Of a DNA stretch of 5,550 nucleotides, positions 1 to 5,413 are shown piece by piece; within the stretch, counting starts at the first letter, position 1, and the number at the start of each line of letters is the position of its first letter. Location of the stretch: contig PWUQ01000101.1 in the NCBI GenBank assembly GCA_003563585.1, positions 1-5,550 of the forward strand. The letters run 5' to 3'. The notes below the pieces were generated by a model. That model was given only the letters and a program-made list of their open reading frames with translations, was not told where the DNA came from and made no database searches. The stretch is from Candidatus Parvarchaeota archaeon (GTDB taxonomy: Archaea; Nanobdellota; Nanobdellia; CSSed11-243R1). The translations under genes and the position numbers were made by a program.

Positions 1-73
1 AAACTGACTTCAGCTCCCCATAAGGACGGTTTGGGATTAACAGACCACGCCCAACGGCCCACCTAGCCTGCTG
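1..73 (-). ncRNA. ffs: Signal recognition particle (7S) RNA, 5' Alu-domain part, runs off the left edge
   Basis: SRP RNA scaffolds SRP19/SRP54 and targets ribosomes making membrane and secreted proteins. Read on the minus strand, the 5' region carries GGCUAGG, then a hairpin GGGCC-GUUGGGCGU-GGUCU (positions 60-42), then CUGUUAAUCCC. This matches, from memory, the archaeal Alu domain order: GGCUAGG, helix 3 with a loop like UUCGGCGU, then the conserved UGUAA turn. A second small stem, UCCC (36-33) with GGGA (18-15), sits where helix 4 belongs. The 5' end is placed near 71-73 because it lies about 25 nt from the centre of a TATA-like box at 94-103. The S domain with the SRP54-binding loop, which would settle the call, lies outside the window. 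Assignment is by pattern recognition, not a covariance search. Confidence 0.75.
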
Positions 74-92
74 AATAATAAGTGAACGTAAT

Positions 93-104
93 GCTTAAAA
101 AAGT
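93..104 (-). promoter_or_regulatory. Candidate TATA box of the SRP RNA gene
   Basis: On the minus strand the sequence CTTTTTTAAGC lies about 25 nt before the inferred SRP RNA 5' end (71-73), the usual spacing between an archaeal TATA box and the transcript start. It is less canonical than the TTTATAAA boxes elsewhere in the window. It overlaps the oligo-T run that probably ends dnaG transcription, so one short stretch may serve both roles. Confidence 0.5.
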
Positions 105-126
105 TTTTGAAAAAGAAAAAACAAGG
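97..126 (-). terminator. T-rich terminator after dnaG
   Basis: Immediately after the dnaG stop codon the minus strand reads as three T-rich runs (TTGTTTTTT, CTTTTTC, CTTTTTT) within about 28 bases and no strong GC hairpin. Archaeal RNA polymerase terminates at oligo-T tracts, helped by FttA, whose gene is in this same window. The tract also separates dnaG from the SRP RNA gene. Confidence 0.6.
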
Positions 127-128
127 GA

Positions 129-1349
129 TTAGTTCAGATTTTCAGCTGAAAGGACTTTTACCTTTCTGCTAGTTTCTGAAACTTTTCCCCCTATTAGATA
201 AGAAATATTGGAATTTTCCGCTATCCTTACTATATTTTTGTCTATTTCGCCATCCACTACAACAGCATCAACTTCAGGAAGACTTCTCAATGTGTTATAT
301 AATTCTTTCTTTGGAACTTTTCCTAAAATGTTCATGTCTGCATCCAAAAGATATGCTCCTCTTGTTCCTGTAAGTTCATCAAGCATTTCTTTGAATTGTT
401 TTGCATATTCAGGATGAACTCTTTCTTTTTTTACCGTCTTTTTGTGTTTTGTATTTTTTTGGTTGTAATCCTTGCTTTTGTCTTGTTTCTTTTCATATTT
501 TTGTGGTTTATTGTTACTTGATTGCAATTCTTCCTTAAATTGATCTAGTGGAATTTTTGCTCTCAAACATTTATGTATTTCTTTTTTTGCCAATTCTTCG
601 ACTTCCTTTCCGTCTGGCGCCTTTGAAACAAAATCAACATCTCCTACTTGAGATAATTCTTTTACTATTAGATTTCCGCCTCTGTCTCCATCGATAAAAA
701 CTGTTGTTGTTTTTGTTTTTGAAAGTTCTGCTACCGCATTAGGTACAGAAGTTCCATTTAAACCAATTATGTTTTTAAATCCATTTTTCAAAAGATTTAT
801 TACATCAGCTCTTCCTTCGACGATTATTATATCTTCACTGTCATGAATTGCGGGACCTGCTGGTAATTTTTCTTTTCCATATTCTGTAATCTCGAGTGTT
901 CTAACTGTTTTATTTATTTCATCCATTAATTCTGAAGATTCGGGTCCTTTGTCTATCATCCCTTTTAAAAGAGATTTAGCTCTGTCAACAACATATTTTC
1001 TTTTTAATGTTCTTACATCTTCTATTTTTTCGACATTTATTTTAGCGTCGCAAGGTCCTATTCTCTCTATTGTTTCCAAAGAAGATGCTACTATTGCGGT
1101 TTCAGTCATATCCATAGATGATGGAATTGTTATTGTTCCGTCAGTTTTTCCTTTTTTTGAATCTATTTTTACTTCAATTCTTCCTATTCTTCCAGATTTT
1201 TGAAGCTCTCTTAACTCTAAATCAGAACCTAAAAGCCCCTCTGTCTGTCCAAAAATTGCGCCTATTACATCCGGTCTTTCTACAGCTCCTTCAATGTGAA
1301 TTTTTGCTTGAACTATATATTTCGCAGATACTGGCGATATTTTTCCCAT
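129..1349 (-). CDS. dnaG: Archaeal DnaG, primase-like Toprim protein / exosome subunit
   Basis: Archaeal DnaG is a Toprim protein that associates with the RNA exosome and binds poly(A)-rich RNA; a primer-synthesis activity has also been reported. The 406-residue protein has the family layout. The N-terminal region (about 1-165) opens MGKISPVSAKYIVQAKI, which is typical of archaeal DnaG. The Toprim core (about 170-255) has the glutamate motif IIIVEGRAD (E178) and the DxD motif FIDGDRGG (D220, D222). A lysine/asparagine/glutamine-rich low-complexity linker spans about 276-312, and a C-terminal domain (about 313-406) contains GTRGAYLLDADMN. The catalytic acidic residues are present, so the protein looks intact. 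The start is fixed by a GGAGG Shine-Dalgarno 7 nt upstream. The gene stands between a long non-coding region and the SRP RNA gene, not in an obvious operon. The archaeal type is clear; bacterial DnaG has a zinc-binding N-terminus that is absent here. Confidence 0.95.
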   Translation of the reverse strand: MGKISPVSAKYIVQAKIHIEGAVERPDVIGAIFGQTEGLLGSDLELRELQKSGRIGRIEVKIDSKKGKTDGTITIPSSMDMTETAIVASSLETIERIGPCDAKINVEKIEDVRTLKRKYVVDRAKSLLKGMIDKGPESSELMDEINKTVRTLEITEYGKEKLPAGPAIHDSEDIIIVEGRADVINLLKNGFKNIIGLNGTSVPNAVAELSKTKTTTVFIDGDRGGNLIVKELSQVGDVDFVSKAPDGKEVEELAKKEIHKCLRAKIPLDQFKEELQSSNNKPQKYEKKQDKSKDYNQKNTKHKKTVKKERVHPEYAKQFKEMLDELTGTRGAYLLDADMNILGKVPKKELYNTLRSLPEVDAVVVDGEIDKNIVRIAENSNISYLIGGKVSETSRKVKVLSAENLN

Positions 1350-1356
1350 TTTAATT

Positions 1357-1361
1357 CCTCC
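1357..1361 (-). promoter_or_regulatory. Shine-Dalgarno of dnaG
   Basis: GGAGG on the minus strand, 7 nt before the ATG, inside an A-rich context. It is the strongest ribosome binding site in the window and supports the chosen dnaG start and a leadered transcript. Confidence 0.75.
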
Positions 1362-1395
1362 TTTTATACGCCTAGCGAGAAATAGTTTTATTCTA

Positions 1396-1410
1396 GTAGC
1401 TAATAGCTAC
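1396..1410. repeat. 15-bp palindrome in the dnaG leader
   Basis: GTAGCTAATAGCTAC has perfect 7-bp arms around a single central base. As RNA, at least five of the seven pairs could form. It lies 47-61 bp upstream of the dnaG start codon. A second loose pairing, GGCGAG (1453-1448) with CTCGCT on the minus strand near 1382-1377, could enclose it. It could be an operator, a leader hairpin, or the end structure of the upstream RNA. No function can be assigned from sequence alone. Confidence 0.5.
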
Positions 1411-1420
1411 CATCCTGCTT

Positions 1421-1430
1421 TGATTATAAG
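1421..1430 (-). promoter_or_regulatory. Possible TATA box for dnaG
   Basis: CTTATAATCA on the minus strand would place a transcript start near 1400, giving a leader of about 50 nt and a start inside the 15-bp palindrome. The box is near-symmetric: read on the plus strand (GATTATAAG) it would point to a start near 1451. Alternatively dnaG is transcribed from the strong promoter at 1695-1704 through the structured RNA region. Confidence 0.3.
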
Positions 1431-1450
1431 TGAATTTGATAACAATCCTC

Positions 1451-1675
1451 GCCAATGGCTTTATTTGTGATTTTTTAAGCATGATGGCCCGCAACTAACT
1501 GACTTTCATTTTATAAGACAAAGTCTTAATCGGTCAGTACCTTAACGGGCCGGGCTATATCAGGTAGGAGTAAACAACGTTCATATTTAACATTGAACAG
1601 CATATCAATGCCTGATGATTAAATCATCAGAGTCACGAAGTTGACCGGCCCACCTGTCTGTGTTGCCTTGCCAAT
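1451..1675 (-). ncRNA. Candidate structured non-coding RNA of unknown family
   Basis: This region has no credible ORF but many local helices. Helix A pairs 1656-1649 with 1568-1561 (8 bp). Inside it lie four hairpins almost end to end: 1646-1631 (loop ACTTCG), 1630-1612 (a perfect 9-bp inverted repeat round one base), 1611-1600 (GCAT stem, TGAT loop) and 1599-1578. Next comes an arm of three stacked helices: GGCCCG/CGGGCC (1551-1546 with 1491-1486), ACTGAC/GTCAGT (1538-1533 with 1503-1498) and TAAGAC/GTCTTA (1528-1523 with 1519-1514). A weak end helix may join TGGC (1673-1670) to GCCA (1459-1456). A strong TATA box lies about 25 nt before 1675. Base 1566 against 1651 is U-G on the minus strand but A-C on the plus strand, which favours minus; other wobbles are mixed. 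GC is locally higher than in the flanks. I found no RNase P, tRNA or C/D signature. It may be a free RNA or a long dnaG leader. The 3' end is uncertain and no oligo-T stop is seen. Confidence 0.55.
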
Positions 1676-1691
1676 ATATATTGTGTACACG

Positions 1692-1707
1692 CGAGTTTAT
1701 AAACTTT
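1692..1707 (-). promoter_or_regulatory. Strong TATA promoter of the RNA candidate / dnaG region
   Basis: The minus strand reads AAAGTTTATAAAC, a purine-rich BRE-like stretch followed by a canonical archaeal TATA box. The expected start, about 25 nt downstream, is near 1675, just where the helix-forming sequence begins. The same 13-base string occurs in front of psmB. The TATA core GTTTATAAAC (1695-1704) is a palindrome, so direction is inferred from the A-rich side and from what lies downstream. Confidence 0.65.
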
Positions 1708-1766
1708 GTTGTTACTACTACTTATTAGTTAAATAGATTAATTGGTGTTCAAAAATTATGTAGTTT

Positions 1767-1806
1767 GTTAAGCTTTTTTTAAAAGGTTATTTTGGTTAAG
1801 CTTTTT
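1767..1806. repeat. 12-bp direct repeat GTTAAGCTTTTT, two copies
   Basis: The 12-mer occurs at 1767-1778 and 1795-1806, a 28-bp spacing, in the AT-rich stretch past the 165-residue gene. The second copy runs into the inverted repeat at 1801-1822. The sequence is low in complexity, so the repeat may be a relic of slippage or small duplication rather than a binding site. The remainder of 1707-1800 shows nothing else I can support. Confidence 0.5.
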
Positions 1807-1822
1807 CTTTACAAAGAAAAAG
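1801..1822 (-). terminator. Inverted-repeat terminator after the 165-residue gene
   Basis: On the minus strand CTTTTTCTTT and AAAGAAAAAG form a perfect 10-bp inverted repeat with a 2-base centre, starting 4 bases past the stop codon. Further T-runs (CCTTTT and others) follow downstream. The stem is almost all A-T, so the T-rich arm may act more as an oligo-T stop than as a bacterial-type hairpin. It closes the CBS / 165-residue transcription unit before the RNA promoter at 1695-1704. Confidence 0.5.
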
Positions 1823-1826
1823 ATTA

Positions 1827-2324
1827 TTACATAAATCTCTGCATATTAAAGAACGCTTTTACTTCGTTTTCAACAGTATGCATGTCCGTACCTACTCTTT
1901 CTTTCCATGTTTCAAGTGTGGCTCTGTAAAAATATGAATCGTAAACACCTTTCAAGAATTTTAAAAATGGGTTTGTTTCCCATCTGTTTTCATAGTCTGT
2001 TTGAATAAAGCATCTTAATTCTAATTCGCAATCAGCTTTGTCTTTTTTTGTTTGAACTCCTTCCATAGTAACTTGAACTTTTTCCATACCTACTACTAAT
2101 GTTTTCGCGAATATTCTGAACATTGAATAATCGTCAACTTTTTTATAACATTGCCACTCAATTTCAACCTCATTTCCTGTCGGCTTATTTTTATGCGAAT
2201 ATTTTTGTTCGACAACACTATAACCCATGCTTCTAAACAAATCGTATAAAAGTCTGTAATAATCTCCAAAATCAAAAAGCCCGTTATATTTTGTCCTTGC
2301 ACTTGTTACGGATATTTCTTCCAT
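1827..2324 (-). CDS. Conserved-looking hypothetical protein, 165 residues, function unknown
   Basis: I cannot assign a function. The protein is soluble-looking, with no signal peptide or membrane segment. An aromatic-rich N-terminal stretch (about 17-45, FDFGDYYRLLYDLFRSMGY) looks helical. Residues about 52-110 alternate like beta strands (EVEIEWQCY, MFRIFAKTLVVGM, VQVTMEGV, CELELRCFIQTD). The C-terminal part begins with DYENRWETNPFLKFLKGVYD (110-129) and ends in a predicted helix. Three cysteines (59, 99, 105) form no obvious metal site. The DYE..WE..P..KFL.G.YD pattern resembles a hypothetical family I recall from DPANN-type archaeal genomes; this is memory, not a search. The start overlaps the stop of the CBS gene by one base (TAATG), and GAGGGGGG (2336-2329) inside that gene's last codons serves as Shine-Dalgarno, so the two are translationally coupled. 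The overlap and normal codon use indicate a real gene. Confidence 0.85.
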   Translation of the reverse strand: MEEISVTSARTKYNGLFDFGDYYRLLYDLFRSMGYSVVEQKYSHKNKPTGNEVEIEWQCYKKVDDYSMFRIFAKTLVVGMEKVQVTMEGVQTKKDKADCELELRCFIQTDYENRWETNPFLKFLKGVYDSYFYRATLETWKERVGTDMHTVENEVKAFFNMQRFM

Positions 2325-2782
2325 TATTCCCCCCTCGAGTATGTTATTTTTAATGATGGTTCTCTTAATTTTAATCTCTCAAATAAAACATCTATTATGC
2401 CAGGTTCTATTTTAAGAAGGTCTTTCTCTGTGAGACAACCTAAAAGTTTGCCTCCTTCTGTAACAGGCATTTTAGTTATTTTTTCTGTGTTCATAAGTTC
2501 TGCAACTTTAGAAACATCATCATCTGGTGATACAGATATAGGTTTTTTTGTCATAATTTCTTTTACTTTTATTTTTTTTGGATTTTTATTTTTGATAAAA
2601 ACTCTTTTGAGAATATCTCCTTCTGTTATCAAGCCAATTAAAATTTTATCTTCTACAACAGGTAAAAAGCTGATGTCGTGCTTTGCCATCAATCTGGCAG
2701 CGCTTAAACTATTTGAATTTGGCTTTGTGAATATTGGTTTAGTAGCCATTATCTCTTTTACAGGTATTTTATATTTCATCAT
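2324..2782 (-). CDS. Two-CBS-domain protein
   Basis: The 152-residue protein is a stand-alone pair of CBS domains, which usually bind adenine nucleotides such as AMP, ATP or S-adenosylmethionine and act as energy or ligand sensors. The first repeat spans about residues 5-62 (VKEIMATKPIFTKPNSNS, then DISFLPVVED, then GLITEGDILKRV). The second spans about 71-127 (VKEIMTKKPISVSPDDD, then ITKMPVTEGGKLLGCLTEKDLLK). Both have the paired hallmark 'V.EIM...P..V.P......A..LM' and 'LPV.....L.G..TE.D.L'. A short tail of about 25 residues follows, with no fused enzyme domain, so the target is unknown. The N-terminus begins ATGATG; either Met codon (2782 or 2779) could be used and no good Shine-Dalgarno is seen, so the message may be leaderless. 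It lies 40 bp after fttA and is coupled to the 165-residue gene downstream, a plausible functional partner. Confidence 0.9.
   Translation of the reverse strand: MMKYKIPVKEIMATKPIFTKPNSNSLSAARLMAKHDISFLPVVEDKILIGLITEGDILKRVFIKNKNPKKIKVKEIMTKKPISVSPDDDVSKVAELMNTEKITKMPVTEGGKLLGCLTEKDLLKIEPGIIDVLFERLKLREPSLKITYSRGE
2329..2336 (-). promoter_or_regulatory. Shine-Dalgarno of the 165-residue gene, inside the CBS gene end
   Basis: GAGGGGGG on the minus strand lies 4 nt before the ATG at 2324 and encodes part of the final Ser-Arg-Gly-Glu of the CBS protein. It decides the downstream start and, with the TAATG overlap, implies coupled translation. A run of six G in this AT-rich sequence looks selected for ribosome binding. 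Confidence 0.65.
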
Positions 2783-2803
2783 AGTAATAATATAAAGTAT
2801 AAC

Positions 2804-2815
2804 TCATTTAAAATA
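2804..2815 (-). promoter_or_regulatory. Weak TATA candidate for the CBS gene
   Basis: The minus strand reads TATTTTAAATG in the 40-bp gap after fttA. Centred near 2810, it would start a transcript at about 2785, giving a nearly leaderless message for the ATG at 2782. A better-looking TTTATA lies at about 2792-2797 but is too close to the start codon. Read-through from psmB-fttA is the alternative. Confidence 0.3.
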
Positions 2816-2822
2816 TTGTCGA

Positions 2823-4727
2823 TTAACGAATTTTTATTGCGTCCAAGTTTCTAGGCGCTACGGTTTCAACCCTCATGAATTTGTGTATGGATGAAGCCAA
2901 GTCTAAACATTTAGAATTTTCTCCATGCATCACCATTACTTTTCTTGGTTTGGGATTTAAACGTTTTATAAAATTCATTAATTGTTTCCTGTCAGAGTGT
3001 CCGGAAAGCCCGTCTATAGAATGTACCGAACTGTTTATTTCAACTCTTTCAGTTTTGCCTTTCAATGTTTCAACAGCTACTTGATTTTCACCCCTTTGAA
3101 CCCTTCGACCCAAAGTTCCTTCTGCCTGATATGAAACAAATATTATTTTATTTTTCTTGTTCGGAGTTAAGTTTTGAAAGTAATACACACTTGAACCACC
3201 AGTAAGCATTCCAGATGTGGCAATTATTATGCATGGTTTTTTATTATGAATCAGTTCATCTCTTTCTTTCTGAGAACCTACTTTCTTAAATATCTTTGAA
3301 GCAAATGGATTTGAATCTTGATTAAATATCTGTTTTTTAACATTTGAATTCATGAATTCTGGATATGCTGTATGAATTGCAGTAACATCCCAAACCATTC
3401 CGTCTACATATATATCAACATCAGGAATTATTTTTTTTCTGACAGCTTCTTCAATAATCAACATTACATCTTGTGCTCTTCCAACACCTAAAACAGGAAT
3501 CAGAACTTTTCCTTTGTTTGAGATTGTTTCTTTTAAATTATTTATTAAATCTTTTTCACATTCTTCTCTCGTTGGGAGAACATCATTTTTTGCACCGTAT
3601 GTGGATTCCATCATAACAGTTTCAAGTCTTTGAAATTTTGTTATAGCTGGTTCAAGAAGTTTAGTCGGAGAATATTTGAAATCTCCTGTATATAAGAAAT
3701 TATGATATCCTTCTCCAATATTGAAATGAAGCATAGAACTCCCAAGAACGTGTCCTGAATTGTGCAGTGTTAATCTAACGTCTGCAGTTATATCTGTAAC
3801 TTCGTCAAATTCCAATGAAATAGAATTTTTTATCATCTCTTTTATTTCTCTGCTTGTATATTCTGGTTGTTCTCCTGTTCTCTGTATTACGTCTATATAA
3901 TCTAATTGTAAAAGAGTCATTATGTCCCTCGTGGGTTCTGTACAATAAACAGGTCCTTTATATCCATATTTGAAAAGAAGTGGTAATGCACCGCTGTGGT
4001 CAAGATGTGCATGTGATATGACAACTGCGTCAAGCTTGTTTATGTCAAATTCCGGTATGTTAAAATATGGGAATGCGCCTTCTCTGGCTGCAACATCAAT
4101 TCCACAATCAATCAAAACATTTGATATTGGTGTTTGTAAGAGGAAACAACTTCTTCCTACTTCTCTTGCAGAACCCAAACAAGATATCCTTATCCAATAA
4201 TCAGAATCTCTTTTCCACTTAGTATTGTATATTTTTTTTCCTATCTGGTTCATAAAATTTCTTCTGTATTCTGAATTTTGGAATAATGTTTGACGAATGG
4301 TGTTTATTAAATTTGATTCGAGAACTGGAGACCTTCTTATTTTTGGAACCCATAATGTTCTTTCTCTGATTTTGTTCATTATCTCTCCTTCTTTTCCTAT
4401 GACAAGTCCCGGTTTTTCTGCTTCAATAAAAGCAATTGAACGCTTGTAATCAAACCAAGCGTCACCCAAAATTGCGTCTTCTGGAACTATTTCGTTTATT
4501 AAATCTTGGGTTTCATCTGGTGGAACAAGCATGGCTGGGTCCATTCTCAACTCTATTCTTTTCTTTACTTTATTTACAATATTTCTTATTATATCCTTAG
4601 AGTCGAGAAAGAATTCTTTATTTTTTGTGTATAAAACAATATTAGCCCCTTCATAAAAAACATCACTTATGTTTGCTTCTGAAGGTAATTCTTCCTTAAC
4701 TTGTTCTAATACATCTCCGTTTTTCAT
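2823..4727 (-). CDS. fttA: FttA / aCPSF1, KH-domain beta-CASP ribonuclease and termination factor
   Basis: The family cleaves nascent RNA to terminate archaeal transcription and form 3' ends, and is the counterpart of eukaryotic CPSF73. The 634-residue length is typical of the family. The N-terminal KH region covers about 1-140, with the KH loop LVIGKEGE (GKEG at 111-114). The metallo-beta-lactamase fold starts near 180 with ISCLGSAREVGRSC. Its zinc motifs are intact: D207 (LIDCGID), H239/H241/D243/H244 (SHAHLDHSG), H326 (SGHVLGS) and D349 (YTGDFKY). The beta-CASP motifs are also present: A, E374 (MESTYG); B, H577 (LSGHSD); C, H601 (MHGE). All catalytic ligands are there, so the enzyme should be active. 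Its ATG is 18 bp past the psmB stop, with GTGATGA just upstream, so it is probably co-transcribed with psmB. I recall this neighbour pair from other archaea. Confidence 0.97.
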   Translation of the reverse strand: MKNGDVLEQVKEELPSEANISDVFYEGANIVLYTKNKEFFLDSKDIIRNIVNKVKKRIELRMDPAMLVPPDETQDLINEIVPEDAILGDAWFDYKRSIAFIEAEKPGLVIGKEGEIMNKIRERTLWVPKIRRSPVLESNLINTIRQTLFQNSEYRRNFMNQIGKKIYNTKWKRDSDYWIRISCLGSAREVGRSCFLLQTPISNVLIDCGIDVAAREGAFPYFNIPEFDINKLDAVVISHAHLDHSGALPLLFKYGYKGPVYCTEPTRDIMTLLQLDYIDVIQRTGEQPEYTSREIKEMIKNSISLEFDEVTDITADVRLTLHNSGHVLGSSMLHFNIGEGYHNFLYTGDFKYSPTKLLEPAITKFQRLETVMMESTYGAKNDVLPTREECEKDLINNLKETISNKGKVLIPVLGVGRAQDVMLIIEEAVRKKIIPDVDIYVDGMVWDVTAIHTAYPEFMNSNVKKQIFNQDSNPFASKIFKKVGSQKERDELIHNKKPCIIIATSGMLTGGSSVYYFQNLTPNKKNKIIFVSYQAEGTLGRRVQRGENQVAVETLKGKTERVEINSSVHSIDGLSGHSDRKQLMNFIKRLNPKPRKVMVMHGENSKCLDLASSIHKFMRVETVAPRNLDAIKIR

Positions 4728-4731
4728 TTAT

Positions 4732-4738
4732 TCATCAC
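4732..4738 (-). promoter_or_regulatory. Shine-Dalgarno of fttA
   Basis: GTGATGA on the minus strand, 4 nt before the ATG and within the 18-bp psmB-fttA gap. It matches the GGTGATC-like anti-SD partner used by archaea and supports the start at 4727. The gap is too short to hold a promoter of its own. Confidence 0.55.
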
Positions 4739-4745
4739 ATAGAAA

Positions 4746-5375
4746 TTATTTTATGATTTTTTCTATTGTTTTGTCTGATATTTTTTCTATTCCTTTTTCT
4801 GTTATTGTGAAAACATCGATTCCATTTCCTGATGCAACATCACGAGCCATTGCAGATTTTAATGCTCTTGCCGCAAGTTTTATTCCATCTTCTAAACTCA
4901 TGTCTTTGTTGTATTTATCTTCAAGAACACCATATGCCATAACGCTTCCACTTCCTGTTGAAACATAATCATCTTTCAAGTTGCTCCCATCAGGACTTAA
5001 TGAATATATGTGGTATCCAGAATCATCTCTGCCTGCAAGAATGAGTTGTACATAAAATGGTACTGTAAATCTGTTTCCATATAGAATATTTGAAAGTAAT
5101 GTTGATGCTGCTTTTACTGTGATTTTTTTGTCTTTGCGTATTTCATAAAGTTCTAATTCTGCTTTTAAATATTTTGCAAGCATTTGCGCATCTCCCACCA
5201 TTCCAGCGGTTGTCATCATTATATCATCTGTTATTGGAAGAACTTTATCTACTGCTTTATGCGCGATTAAATATCCCATTGTCGCTCTTTTATCTGCCGC
5301 TATAACAGCTCCTTCTTTTGTAATCATGCCTATTGTTGTTGTTCCATGTTTTGTTTCGTCTTTTGATAAACTCAT
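4746..5375 (-). CDS. psmB: 20S proteasome beta subunit
   Basis: PsmB forms the inner beta rings of the 20S core particle and carries its N-terminal threonine protease site. The 209-residue precursor has an 11-residue propeptide ending in glycine (KHG), cut to expose Thr12 (mature Thr1, TTTIG). Mature Asp17 (D28, AADKR) and Lys33 (K44, AVDKV) fall at the expected spacing. The later active-site set is conserved with a shift of two residues: S142 in TGSGS, then D179 and S182 in ARDVASGNG, matching the family S129/D166/S169. The enzyme therefore looks catalytically complete, not an inactive ring paralogue. The start is supported by GGATGAT 3 nt upstream and a strong TATA box about 45 bp ahead. 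It leads a probable two-gene operon with fttA. The alpha subunit and proteasomal ATPase are not in the window. Confidence 0.97.
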   Translation of the reverse strand: MSLSKDETKHGTTTIGMITKEGAVIAADKRATMGYLIAHKAVDKVLPITDDIMMTTAGMVGDAQMLAKYLKAELELYEIRKDKKITVKAASTLLSNILYGNRFTVPFYVQLILAGRDDSGYHIYSLSPDGSNLKDDYVSTGSGSVMAYGVLEDKYNKDMSLEDGIKLAARALKSAMARDVASGNGIDVFTITEKGIEKISDKTIEKIIK

Positions 5376-5378
5376 AGT

Positions 5379-5385
5379 ATCATCC
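5379..5385 (-). promoter_or_regulatory. Likely Shine-Dalgarno of psmB
   Basis: GGATGAT on the minus strand lies 3 nt before the ATG at 5375. Spacing is short and the match imperfect, but it falls within the leader of about 20 nt expected from the TATA box. The internal ATG it contains opens a frame that stops after three codons, so it is not the start. Confidence 0.45.
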
Positions 5386-5413
5386 AGAATTTAATATGAA
5401 AGTAATTTCTATT

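Noticed and set aside
949..1354. Plus-strand ORFs antisense to dnaG
   Set aside because: Their translations are Phe/Ser/Ile/Leu-rich, as expected from the reverse of Lys/Glu-rich coding DNA. There is no Shine-Dalgarno or conserved motif. The same holds for the plus-strand ORFs opposite fttA, psmB and the CBS gene.
1370..1460. tRNA gene
   Set aside because: The closing pairing GGCGAG/CTCGCT and inner hairpin look vaguely tRNA-like, but there is no T-loop TTC-A motif, no A box and no anticodon arm of proper size.
1600..1631. C/D box guide RNA
   Set aside because: TGATGAT and CTGA are present, but only because the 19-base palindrome contains them. There is no second C'/D' set with proper guide spacing.
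1451..1675. RNase P RNA
   Set aside because: Size and location would fit, and GAAAGTC (1506-1500, minus) and ACAGA (1661-1657, minus) occur. However, they are in the wrong order for the P4 core, and the full conserved CR-I and CR-V strings are missing on both strands. Not called, though a covariance search should test it.
1451..1675. The structured RNA on the plus strand
   Set aside because: Near-palindromic helices allow it, and GATTATAAG (1422-1430) could start it at 1451. Two wobbles (1485/1552 and 1504/1532) favour plus. The internal wobble in helix A, others at 1578/1599, 1492/1545 and 1631/1646, and the strong TATA box favour minus. Plus is kept only as an alternative.
2096..2302. 68-codon minus-strand ORF inside the 165-residue gene
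   Set aside because: It is a frame-shifted shadow of a gene supported by a Shine-Dalgarno and coupled start, with no recognisable product.
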